This document shows, one piece after another, positions 7,523 through 15,361 of a stretch of 17,463 bases of DNA. Origin of the DNA: CAG-791 sp963658405 (GTDB taxonomy: Bacteria > Bacillota > Clostridia > Lachnospirales > Lachnospiraceae); the NCBI GenBank assembly GCA_963658405.1, contig CAVKQI010000052.1, forward strand, positions 1-17,463, in the 5' to 3' direction. The notes beneath the pieces were generated by a model, which was not told the DNA's origin, made no database searches, and saw nothing but the letters and a program-made list of their open reading frames with translations. A program made the translations under genes and the position numbers. How positions within the stretch are numbered: position 1 is the stretch's first letter; every line of letters starts with the position of its first letter.

Positions 7523-7651
7523 AGTTATAAGGAAATGCCTGATGGCATTTTCTTATAACTCGAATGATGACGATAACGTCATCATTCGGTATCCTATCGG
7601 AGAATTCGCCTGCGCGAAATTCTCCTCAGACTGCCGCAGTAAACTGCGGCA
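7523..7651 (+). repeat. Array of four consecutive hairpins upstream of the YcaO gene
   Basis: Four stem-loops nearly fill the gap. (1) 7523-7560: 17-bp stem with one G-U (G7532-T7551), loop TGAT. (2) 7561-7588: perfect 12-bp stem CGAATGATGACG, loop ATAA. (3) 7599-7625: 8 bp, one bulged A, 3 bp, loop CTGC. (4) 7632-7651: perfect 8-bp stem TGCCGCAG, loop TAAA, ending one base before the ribosome site GGAGGT. No T-run follows any of them, so they are not simple terminators. The heptamer GCGGCAT flanks the array at 7505-7511 and 7646-7652, the second copy being part of hairpin 4. Likely roles are transcript stability, processing or control of translation. Confidence 0.8.
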
Positions 7652-7662
7652 TGGAGGTAAAA

Positions 7663-9492
7663 ATGGAAGATTGGAAAATGCGGGGCAAGGAGTCCAGCCC
7701 GGAGAAGACAGTGGCAAGGATTGAAGGGATCCTGAAGGAATATGGCTTTGAGACCGAAATGCAGGATGTCCCCCAGTCTCTGCCGGATTGCTACTCCTGC
7801 AGACTGACCATCAAAGGCGACGCCGGCCCGGCCATCGGCACCAACGGAAAGGGAATGACCAGGGAACTCTGCTATGCCAGTGCCTATGGGGAGATGATGG
7901 AACGCGTGGAGAATCGTATCTTCAGCTCTCTGGTTCGCCTGGATGACAGGGAGTATACAGAATTTCTGGTGCCGCAGTATCCCCTTTATAAGGTGCGGGG
8001 AGGACAGGATCACCGGTGCGTGGCGGCATTAAAAAAGAGAGTGGCCGACACCATTTCCAATGTGCCCCTTCTGACGACGGCAGAGGATCTGGTCGATGAT
8101 CTTCTGGAAAAGCTGGCACCTGCCGCATTAAATGGTCAATTCGGCACCCTTCCCTTCTACTCCCTGACAGACAAAGAGGTCGTCTATCTTCCGGACTGGA
8201 TGCAGATCTTTATCGGGAGCAACGGCCTGGCTGCCGGAAATACCCTGCAGGAGGCCATGGTGGAGGGAATCTCCGAGCTGGTGGAACGGTATTCCCAGCT
8301 GGAGCTGCTGAACGGTACCATGATCCCACCGGTCATTCCGGACGAAGTGATCGACCGCTATCCCCATATCCGGAAGATCATTACCTCCATCGAGGCAGAC
8401 GGCGGGCACAAGGTGCGGGTACTGGATGCGTCCCTGGGCAAGGGCATTCCCACGGTTTGCGGTGTAGTCATCGACACGAAGACAGGAAACTTCGGGGTGA
8501 AATTCGGCGCACAGCCCAATATGGGAATCGCACTGGAGCGTGTATTTACCGAGTCCATGCAGGGAAGCAGCCTGGAGAGATTCTCCAATTCCTCCCGCCC
8601 GGGCTTTTTCGTAAACGACGGGCAGACCCGGATGGATAAATGGAACAGCATCAAGATCTCCTCCAGCAGCATGCCGGCTACTTTATTGATGGACGAGCCC
8701 AGCTATCCTTTCCGGGAGTGGCCGAGTGAGGAGCACAAGACCAACCAGGAGCTGATGATGGATATGCTGCACCTGTTAAAGGATTTGGGTGCGGACATTT
8801 ATGTACGCGATGCCTCCTATATGGGATTCCCGGCCGTGAATATCTATGCGGCAGGGATCTCCGAGGTACGACCCGTGGACTTTTTGGAATTAAAGATCAA
8901 CCGGTTGATCCTGGATGTGCAGGATCATTTCCTCCATTTAGGGGATCTGACACAGGAGCAGGTCAGAGATATCGCCATCCTGGCTACGGCAAAGCGGGGC
9001 GCTGTGCTGGAGAATACCATCGGCGCCATCAGCGGACTGTATTTCCGGGAGGAAATGCCGGGAGCACCCTTTGAGGCGGATCTGCTGCTGGCTGCCTGCC
9101 TCTATCGACTGGGCAAGACGGCAAAGGCTGTGGAGATCCTGCAGCAGATCATGAGAGGTCTGGTGGGATTGCCGGAAAAAATGGCATTTATCAAGGCCAG
9201 CTTCTATTATCTGAATGTAAGGATAAACGGAACGGAGCAGCAGGCCTATGATGTGGTCAGAAGCATGCTGCCGGGGGAAGCGGAGCGCGTGCGCAGGATC
9301 TGGATAGATCCGCAGACCGTGCTGACAAAGCTCTATCCGGACTGCGGCGGCAAATCCTCCGCAGATGTCACGGAGGGCGGCAGCACCTATCAGGGCGTGC
9401 GGGAATTCTATAAAAAGCTGGTGAAGGCAGAGGCGGACCATCCCATGGATCAGATGGCGCTGCAGGAATTATTTCAGGATTTTACCGCCTGA
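7663..9492 (+). CDS. Stand-alone YcaO-domain protein
   Basis: This 609-residue YcaO enzyme probably activates a backbone amide oxygen of the core peptide with ATP. Start at 7663: GGAGGT ends 4 bases upstream, while the open frame reaches back through the hairpins to 7564. The ATP-site motifs are present: GTNGKGMTRELCYASAYGEM followed by MERVENR (E77, E80, R81), then EAMVEGISELVERYSQ (E201, E205, E208) and KFGAQPNMGIALERVFTESM. After the YcaO domain (about 40-450) comes a helical region like a tetratricopeptide repeat (about 466-600), as in the E. coli YcaO protein; the end, ELFQDFTA, lacks the Pro-rich tail of azoline cyclodehydratases. No E1-like/Ocin-ThiF partner, FMN dehydrogenase or TfuA protein is encoded in the window. 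Possible products on a Cys-free core are methyloxazolines from Thr, an amidine or a thioamide; none can be chosen from sequence. Confidence 0.88.
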   Translation: MEDWKMRGKESSPEKTVARIEGILKEYGFETEMQDVPQSLPDCYSCRLTIKGDAGPAIGTNGKGMTRELCYASAYGEMMERVENRIFSSLVRLDDREYTEFLVPQYPLYKVRGGQDHRCVAALKKRVADTISNVPLLTTAEDLVDDLLEKLAPAALNGQFGTLPFYSLTDKEVVYLPDWMQIFIGSNGLAAGNTLQEAMVEGISELVERYSQLELLNGTMIPPVIPDEVIDRYPHIRKIITSIEADGGHKVRVLDASLGKGIPTVCGVVIDTKTGNFGVKFGAQPNMGIALERVFTESMQGSSLERFSNSSRPGFFVNDGQTRMDKWNSIKISSSSMPATLLMDEPSYPFREWPSEEHKTNQELMMDMLHLLKDLGADIYVRDASYMGFPAVNIYAAGISEVRPVDFLELKINRLILDVQDHFLHLGDLTQEQVRDIAILATAKRGAVLENTIGAISGLYFREEMPGAPFEADLLLAACLYRLGKTAKAVEILQQIMRGLVGLPEKMAFIKASFYYLNVRINGTEQQAYDVVRSMLPGEAERVRRIWIDPQTVLTKLYPDCGGKSSADVTEGGSTYQGVREFYKKLVKAEADHPMDQMALQELFQDFTA

Positions 9493-9504
9493 CAGGATGA
9501 TGAT

Positions 9505-12159
9505 ATGAACCCTTTTTTTACGGAAGAAGAAAAGAAGAATATTTTCCGGCGCTCCTGCTGGATGCAGGCGTTGCCAAAAGAGGAGCGCTGGCAGCCGGAT
9601 GAGGGGCTGTTCATGGAATGGCTGGACCGCATTTGCGCTGCGTCCCAAAAGGCGTGCGGTGAGGAGGCAGCGTATCTGTTCGGAAAAGCCGAGGATCCGG
9701 GGGCAGCGGATATCTTCTTCCTTCCTTTCGTGGCAGGCCTGATACAGTCCGTACACGTACCGGATAACAGAGCAATGATCCGGCCCGGCGCCTTTGGACA
9801 GTGGCCGGAGGCTTTTATGCAGTCCCTTCGGGAACTCTTTGTCCTGTGCGGGAACCGGACGCTTTCCCGGCTTGTCGGAGACGTGACCCTGCCGACGGAC
9901 GCCTGGATCCGGGAACGCGTGATGCCGGTGATGCAGGACGGCAGCTATCTGCGGGCCCTGGCACAGGACTGGCCTATTGCCTTTCGTCAGATGGTGGAAT
10001 TCACGGCCAGAGAGGCAGCGCATGCGCAGGAGCTGGCAGATGCCGTTTGCCTGGAGCTGCCGATGGTCTGGAAAGATCTGGGAGAGAAAGGGGAGGCACC
10101 GGCAGTTGTGACCGTGGAGGCCTCCGGGGGCGATCGCCACAGAGGCGGTCGCAGCGTGCATCTGCTGCGGCTGGAAGACGGGCGAAGACTGGTATACAAG
10201 CCCCACAGCATGGCCATCGACCGCGCCTTCGGCCACTGGGTGCATGTCATGGCACAGCGGGTGGGTCTTCGGCCTTTTCGGACCGTGATCTCAGCAGATA
10301 CGGAAAAGGGAGGTTTCTGTACCTTTGTGGAGGCAGTGCCCCTGCAGGATCTGTCGGAGGCAGCGGTTTACTTTGAACGGACGGGCTTCCTTCTGGGACT
10401 GGTCTATGTGCTGCGGGGGATGGATCTGCATGGGGAAAACATAGTGGCCTGCGGAGAGGATCCGGTGATCATCGACATGGAAACCATGCTGATGCCGCCG
10501 GGGTGCTTGTCCCGGAGATGGACAGGGGATGAGATCCCGTACTCCATCAACCAGATGTCGATTCTGCCCATGCTGATGTCTCTGCCCGGGCTGCGGGAGC
10601 AGGGCTATGCCTGCCTCCTGGATGCACGGCCGGGGACCCACAATCTGCCGCTGCTGGATGGAAAGCCTGTTTCGGGGGCAGAGTATGCAAAGGAGATCGG
10701 AGAGGGATTTCGGCTGGCGCTGCAGACGGTCCTGCAGGACCGCGCATGGGCAGAGAGCGAGCTGAGAAGCCTGTTTACCGGCTGCGGACTGCGCATGGTG
10801 ATACGTCCTACCGCGGTCTACTGCAGGATACTGGAAGTATTGTGCAGCCAGAATCTGCAGCAGGACGCAGGTGCTTACTGTCATCTGATCCGGCGGGCTA
10901 CGCGCCGTGCAAAGGCAATGGGGGAAAGTGCAGGCATCCGGGTAGAAAAGACAGAACGGGAAGCACTGGACAGACTGGATGTCCCTTACTTTGAGGAACA
11001 GATCACAGAAGAGATGCTGCGGGATCTGGCGAAGGAATGGGAGCAGATTTCCCCGGAAAAGGCAGAGAGGGAGAAAGAGAAGCTTACCTTCTGCTTAAGA
11101 CGCATCAGCCCGAAGCACGAGGGTGTACAGGAAGTGCACGGGGAAGGAAAGAGCGGATTCTCCGAGGAAATCATCCGGGACAGGCTCCGGAAACAGGCAA
11201 GAAGCGTCTGCAGGCTGCTGGGGATGCAGGTCACACCCCTTGCCGTTCCCCAAGGGAAAAATGCATCCTATACAGCCGGTTTCGGCGTCCTTCTGAGAGA
11301 GCATTGTCTGCTGGATGGAAATTTCGGCGCAGTGGTGGCTCTGTGTGCCTACCTGCAGGTCTGTCCGAAGGATGAGGAGATCCGCGCCGCCCTTTCCGCG
11401 GAGATGGAAGAGCTGACCGATCCGCAGAAAACGGGGGCGGGCCTTACCGCCGCAGAGCCGGGACTGGCAGACGGCGCCGCAGGCTTTCTGCTGGGAAGCT
11501 GCATGTGCCGGGAGATGGGGATGCTGACAGAGCAGGCATTTCGTGCGATCCTCTCCAACATGGAGCCCCTTGCGGCAGACCGTGAGCGGATACGATACGG
11601 CAGAGAGGAATTTCTCCACGGCGTTTACGGCCTGCGCTCTGCCATCGCCAGAGTCCCTATTAAATGGCGCTCCCCGCAGCTGTGCCAGCTGGATGCGCAG
11701 CTGCAGGAAATGATGGATAGGAATCCGGCATACAGGGAATTGACAGAGCCGGAAAAGCTGCAGAAGGCGGCGCAAAGTAAGATGGTGAAGGTGCTGTGCG
11801 GGGAAGGCGAAGCCTTCCGGGCCACGGAAAAAGCATCCCCCGATGCATCCGGTGTCTTCGCTGCAGAGGAAAGCGGGATACGGCAAAGATCCGTCAATGA
11901 TACCCTGCGCTTTGGCAATGCGGGCCGTCTGTATCGGATCACGCAGGAGATCGCAGCGATGGAGCAGGCAGGAGAAGATACCGCCGGACTGCAGGAAAGA
12001 GGCCGGGAACTGGCCTTTGCGCTCTCCGGCGCAGCCCATGTGCTGCGGGATGTTTCCTTCCCCGAGGATTACCTGGAAACAGGGCTGCTGCATGGTATGC
12101 CCGGGGTTCTGTACAGCGTTTGCCGCTTTCTGAACCCGGAAAAAGTACCTTCACTTTAA
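9505..12159 (+). CDS. LanM-like dehydratase with inactive cyclase domain
   Basis: This 884-residue enzyme resembles class II lanthionine synthetases (normally about 900-1100 residues). The N-terminal dehydratase domain (DUF4135, about 100-560) keeps the kinase residues known from CylM with the same spacing: D210 and H212 in GGDRH, K232 in VYKPHS, D307, H309 and N312 in GMDLHGEN, D324 and E326 in IIDMETM. The elimination pair R430 and T436 lies in GLRMVIRPT. It should phosphorylate Ser and Thr and eliminate phosphate, giving Dha and Dhb. The LanC-like domain (about 595-884) is still recognisable (GLADGAAGFLLG, and GLLHGMPGVLYS near the end), but the zinc motifs have changed: WCHG is FLHG (Leu704) and CHG is RFG (Arg802, Phe803). 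Cyclase activity should be lost. The gene starts 12 bases after the YcaO stop with AGGATG as ribosome site. Confidence 0.9.
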   Translation: MNPFFTEEEKKNIFRRSCWMQALPKEERWQPDEGLFMEWLDRICAASQKACGEEAAYLFGKAEDPGAADIFFLPFVAGLIQSVHVPDNRAMIRPGAFGQWPEAFMQSLRELFVLCGNRTLSRLVGDVTLPTDAWIRERVMPVMQDGSYLRALAQDWPIAFRQMVEFTAREAAHAQELADAVCLELPMVWKDLGEKGEAPAVVTVEASGGDRHRGGRSVHLLRLEDGRRLVYKPHSMAIDRAFGHWVHVMAQRVGLRPFRTVISADTEKGGFCTFVEAVPLQDLSEAAVYFERTGFLLGLVYVLRGMDLHGENIVACGEDPVIIDMETMLMPPGCLSRRWTGDEIPYSINQMSILPMLMSLPGLREQGYACLLDARPGTHNLPLLDGKPVSGAEYAKEIGEGFRLALQTVLQDRAWAESELRSLFTGCGLRMVIRPTAVYCRILEVLCSQNLQQDAGAYCHLIRRATRRAKAMGESAGIRVEKTEREALDRLDVPYFEEQITEEMLRDLAKEWEQISPEKAEREKEKLTFCLRRISPKHEGVQEVHGEGKSGFSEEIIRDRLRKQARSVCRLLGMQVTPLAVPQGKNASYTAGFGVLLREHCLLDGNFGAVVALCAYLQVCPKDEEIRAALSAEMEELTDPQKTGAGLTAAEPGLADGAAGFLLGSCMCREMGMLTEQAFRAILSNMEPLAADRERIRYGREEFLHGVYGLRSAIARVPIKWRSPQLCQLDAQLQEMMDRNPAYRELTEPEKLQKAAQSKMVKVLCGEGEAFRATEKASPDASGVFAAEESGIRQRSVNDTLRFGNAGRLYRITQEIAAMEQAGEDTAGLQERGRELAFALSGAAHVLRDVSFPEDYLETGLLHGMPGVLYSVCRFLNPEKVPSL

Positions 12160-12170
12160 ATAAAATTTTA

Positions 12171-12179
12171 GGAATGGGG
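12171..12179 (+). repeat. 9-base direct repeat flanking the second hairpin array
   Basis: GGAATGGGG occurs at 12171-12179 and again at 12310-12318, 139 bases apart, on either side of the hairpin array. The second copy is the likely ribosome site of the HlyD-like gene. A flanking duplication of this size is what insertion of a small mobile palindromic element would leave, but duplication of the ribosome site by another route is equally possible. Confidence 0.55.
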
Positions 12180-12183
12180 ATCA

Positions 12184-12314
12184 GTTTGAGCCATACGCTC
12201 GATAGCGTATGGTTCAAACGGCTGTTTGTGCCGCAGGCGTCACAAACAGCCCTGATCGCAAAGAAAATCTGATATTTTCTTTGCGATTCCTCCGGCGCAA
12301 AGCGCCTGCGGAAT
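12184..12314 (+). repeat. Array of four consecutive hairpins upstream of the HlyD-like gene
   Basis: Four stem-loops tile the gap. (1) 12184-12219: 16-bp stem with one G-U (G12190), loop CGAT. (2) 12220-12251: 11-bp stem GGCTGTTTGTG, 10-base loop. (3) 12255-12287: perfect 14-bp stem ATCGCAAAGAAAAT, loop CTGAT. (4) 12286-12314: ATTCC/GGAAT, a 3x3 internal loop, GGCGC/GCGCC, loop AAA, ending in the ribosome-site region. The build is the same as at 7523-7651 (four hairpins, about 130 bases, last one abutting the ribosome site), but the stem sequences differ. The G-U pair again favours structure in the plus-strand RNA. Confidence 0.8.
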
Positions 12315-12324
12315 GGGGTTCATT

Positions 12325-13152
12325 ATGAATGATACGTCCAGAAAATTTGACGATAACAGTCCGGCATACCGCACCATACACATGCACCACTGGTTTATGC
12401 TGGCGGCGATCCTGCTGATCGCAGTGGGGCTGGGACTGTGGATGCTGCTTGGCACCGTGCAGGTGACACTGACGGGAAACGGCGTTTATGTGCCGGGAGA
12501 GTCCACCGTGACCGTGCATTATCCTAAGGCTGGCATCGTGGTGGACATCGCCTGCACGGAAAATGCCTATGTCCATGCCGGGGACGAGCTCATGAAAATC
12601 TATGTCTGTGATGAGGAAAGCGATTATCCGGGTATTGCCGAGATGCGCAGGGATGCAGTGTCAGTCTGCGCAGATACCGACGGCTATGTGACGGAAATTA
12701 ATGCAGAGCCCTGGGAGCGGGTAGATGTCACCAAGTCGCTTCTTCACATACGCACCCAGGGGGAGAATGTCATCCGGTATCGGGTGTACTGCAGCATGCA
12801 GGAGGCGTCACTGGGATCGGTAAAACCCGGAGAAACCAGGGTAAAGTTTGAGCCAAACAATGATAACGAGGATGACTGGATCTGGGGAACCATCGTACAG
12901 GAGCCCTTCACTGTGCGGGGAGATTATCAGCTGACGGACCTGGTGGGCTCCGGTCAGGTGGCGGAGACTTTCATGGGCGGCGAGTACGAAAAACAGATGC
13001 TCGTGATCGAACTGGATCAGACGGAGGATGGCAGGATCTGCTATGCGAATTCGGGAAAGGCGTATGATCCTTCTGTGTATGCGGAAGGAAAGCTCACCAT
13101 TATCCTGAAGGAGATGCATCCCTATGAGAAGATATTTCTGGCAGGCAGATAG
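12325..13152 (+). CDS. Short HlyD-like membrane protein (NHLM-type secretion accessory)
   Basis: This 275-residue protein is anchored by one membrane segment (about 23-43) with its C-terminal part outside. The residues after it contain two halves of a biotinyl-lipoyl-like domain: AGIVVDIACTENAYVHAGDE and then DGYVTEINAEPWERVDVTKS, the second showing the usual GYV(T)x(I)xx(E)xG-like turn. A beta-rich part follows (about 145-275). Between the two half-domains there are only about 30 residues, so the long coiled-coil hairpin of normal HlyD proteins is missing and the protein is much shorter than usual. It would link the two ABC transporters that follow. I chose the ATG at 12325, with GGGG 6 bases upstream; an ATG at 12313 in the same frame lies inside that ribosome site. 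Confidence 0.75.
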   Translation: MNDTSRKFDDNSPAYRTIHMHHWFMLAAILLIAVGLGLWMLLGTVQVTLTGNGVYVPGESTVTVHYPKAGIVVDIACTENAYVHAGDELMKIYVCDEESDYPGIAEMRRDAVSVCADTDGYVTEINAEPWERVDVTKSLLHIRTQGENVIRYRVYCSMQEASLGSVKPGETRVKFEPNNDNEDDWIWGTIVQEPFTVRGDYQLTDLVGSGQVAETFMGGEYEKQMLVIELDQTEDGRICYANSGKAYDPSVYAEGKLTIILKEMHPYEKIFLAGR

Positions 13153-13176
13153 TCCGGAGATATAAAAGAGGTAACC

Positions 13177-15330
13177 ATGAAGAATATTCGCAAACATAAG
13201 GTACCGATCGTACTGCAGATAGAAATGTCGGAGTGCGGCGCCGCTTCCCTGTGCATGGTACTGGGATATTACGGAAGATATGTGGAACTCTCACAGATGC
13301 GCCGTGCCTGCCATATTTCCCGGGACGGCAGCAAGCTGCGGAACATGATGCATGCCGCGGAGGAGTACGGTCTGCAGGCAGATGCGCTGCGCTGCCCTCC
13401 CACCATGAACGGCGTCCGGCTTCCGGCCATTGCCTTCTGGAAGGGCTACCACTTCATTGTGGTAGAAAAAATGGAGGAAAAGTCCGTCACCATCTGTGAC
13501 CCTGCCATGGGAAGACGCAGGATTTCCAAAGAGGAATTCGAGAGAGATTTTACCGGCGTGGTTCTGCAGCTCACGAAAAAGCCGGATTTCGTTACCGGGG
13601 GAAAGCCCTACAGTACCAGAAAGGCACTGCAGGAGATCCTGGGCGGGAAAAAGATGGTTTACGCCTACCTGCTGGTGATCAGCGCGCTGCTGCATGCGGT
13701 CACACTGGTGATACCGGGACTGACGCGTCTGTTCGTGGACCAGTATCTGCCCTCTCTTGGCAACGTGGATCTGGGCATCTATATGGCTGTCTTTCTGTTT
13801 GTGCTGCTGGTGCAGTTTCTGCTGCTGCTGGCACAGAATGGTGTGGTCCGGCGTTTCGGGCGGATTGAGTCAGGCAGGATGAACGGAGAGCTGGTCCATA
13901 AGCTCCTGCAGCTGCCGCTGAAATTCTTCCAGACCCGCAGCAATTCCATGCTGATGGCAAGGATCGAATCTATTGACGCCATGGCGGATTTTGTGACGGC
14001 GCGTTTTATTCCCCTGGTTCTGGGGCTGGCATTTTCGCTGGTCTATGCAGCACTGCTGCTGTATTACAGCGTGAGCATCTGCGTGGCGGTGATCATTATC
14101 ATCGCAGCGGTCCTCGGGGCATTGCAGTATATCCTTACCTGCAGCAAGGGCTACAATATGCAGGCTTCCGGCTCCTGCATGCGTTTTCTGGCAGCATCGG
14201 GACAGAATGTGCGGCTGTTCGACATCATCAAATCCACGGCGCAGGAGGATAAGATGATGCGGGAGACCGTCAGCCATTATTACCGGTACGAGAATGAGAA
14301 CGGCCGTATGAGGCGGTACCAGGCGATGGCACGGACCATTCCGGTATTTGTTCCCATGCTGCTGCAGGTGGTAGTGGTGACGCTGGGCATGTACCAGGTG
14401 TGGTATGGCTCGATGACCGTTGGCGTGGTGCTGGCCTGCCAGAGCATCGCCATGTCCATTTTTGAGCCCATTGTGACCTTTGTTTCGGAGTTTTCCTCTC
14501 TCCAGTCCCAGGAGTCCGATCTGCACTGCCTGCACGATATCGAGCTGGAGCCGGCAGACGAGCTCGCAGAAAGGAGCGCTGCGCCTGTCAGCGAACGGCT
14601 GCAGGGAAAGGTGGAGCTGCGGCACGTTTCTTTCCAATACAATGCCATGCTGCCCCCTGTGCTCAAGGATATCAATGTGACCGTGGAGCCCGGAAAAAGC
14701 CTTGCCATCGTGGGCGGTTCGGGCTCCGGAAAGTCCACCATGCTCAAACTCATCGAGGGTCTGTATGCTCCTGTGGAGGGCACGGTCCTGCTGGATGACT
14801 GCCCTCTGGCGCAGACGAGCCGGGATACGGCAGCGGCATCCATCGCAGTCGTGCAGCAGAAGGCCGCTCTCTTCCGGGGAACCGTCCGGGACAACGTCAC
14901 CCTGTTCAATCAGAAAATTTCCACGGCAGAAGTGGAAAAGGCGGCGGAGAATGCCTGCATCCTCGAGGATATCTTAAAGCGGGCCGGCGGCTTTGGAGAA
15001 AGCCTCACGCCGGAAGAGTGCTCCTACAGCGGCGGACAGGTACAGCGCATGATGCTGGCGAGGGCTCTGGTGAGAAAGCCTTCCATCCTGATCATGGACG
15101 AGGCCACCAGCGCACTGGATCCGGAGGTGGAGGAAGAGGTAATGAATAAGATCGAGAGCCTGGGCATCACGCGGATCGTGGTGGCACACCGGCTCTCCAC
15201 CATCCGGGACTGCGATGAGATCATCGTCATGGACCAGGGAACCATCGCAGAGCGCGGGACGCATGAGGAACTGTTCGCCCGCAGCGACAGTAAGTACCGG
15301 CAGCTGGTATTGTCCGATGAGACAGACTGA
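13177..15330 (+). CDS. C39 peptidase-containing ABC transporter (NHLM type)
   Basis: This 717-residue exporter cuts the leader and moves the product across the membrane. Residues 1-135 are a C39 cysteine peptidase with the whole active site: Q14, C20 in SECGAASLCMVLGYYG, H92 in GYHFIVVE and D108 in CDPAMGRR. It should cleave after Gly69-Gly70 of the precursor. Residues about 160-450 hold the membrane segments. The ATPase domain has Walker A GGSGSGKST (K519), signature YSGGQ (S618), Walker B LIMDEATSALD (D641, E642) and the H-loop H671, all intact. The start at 13177 follows GAGGT by 5 bases and the HlyD stop by 24. Order and make-up of the three transport genes match the NHLM bacteriocin export system described for Nif11 and nitrile-hydratase-leader peptides. 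Confidence 0.92.
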   Translation: MKNIRKHKVPIVLQIEMSECGAASLCMVLGYYGRYVELSQMRRACHISRDGSKLRNMMHAAEEYGLQADALRCPPTMNGVRLPAIAFWKGYHFIVVEKMEEKSVTICDPAMGRRRISKEEFERDFTGVVLQLTKKPDFVTGGKPYSTRKALQEILGGKKMVYAYLLVISALLHAVTLVIPGLTRLFVDQYLPSLGNVDLGIYMAVFLFVLLVQFLLLLAQNGVVRRFGRIESGRMNGELVHKLLQLPLKFFQTRSNSMLMARIESIDAMADFVTARFIPLVLGLAFSLVYAALLLYYSVSICVAVIIIIAAVLGALQYILTCSKGYNMQASGSCMRFLAASGQNVRLFDIIKSTAQEDKMMRETVSHYYRYENENGRMRRYQAMARTIPVFVPMLLQVVVVTLGMYQVWYGSMTVGVVLACQSIAMSIFEPIVTFVSEFSSLQSQESDLHCLHDIELEPADELAERSAAPVSERLQGKVELRHVSFQYNAMLPPVLKDINVTVEPGKSLAIVGGSGSGKSTMLKLIEGLYAPVEGTVLLDDCPLAQTSRDTAAASIAVVQQKAALFRGTVRDNVTLFNQKISTAEVEKAAENACILEDILKRAGGFGESLTPEECSYSGGQVQRMMLARALVRKPSILIMDEATSALDPEVEEEVMNKIESLGITRIVVAHRLSTIRDCDEIIVMDQGTIAERGTHEELFARSDSKYRQLVLSDETD

Positions 15331-15361
15331 GCACAGAGATAGGCAGCAAAAGGAGGAGCAA

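Noticed and set aside
7523..7651. CRISPR array
   Set aside because: The repeats are palindromic hairpins of different sequence and length with no conserved direct repeat or spacer pattern, and no cas gene is near.
7564..7662. Longer N terminus for the YcaO protein
   Set aside because: The added residues are encoded by the hairpin array, and the ribosome site GGAGGT is placed for the ATG at 7663.
9505..12159. Normal lanthipeptide synthetase making thioether rings
   Set aside because: The zinc ligands of the cyclase domain are substituted and the precursor in this window has no Cys.
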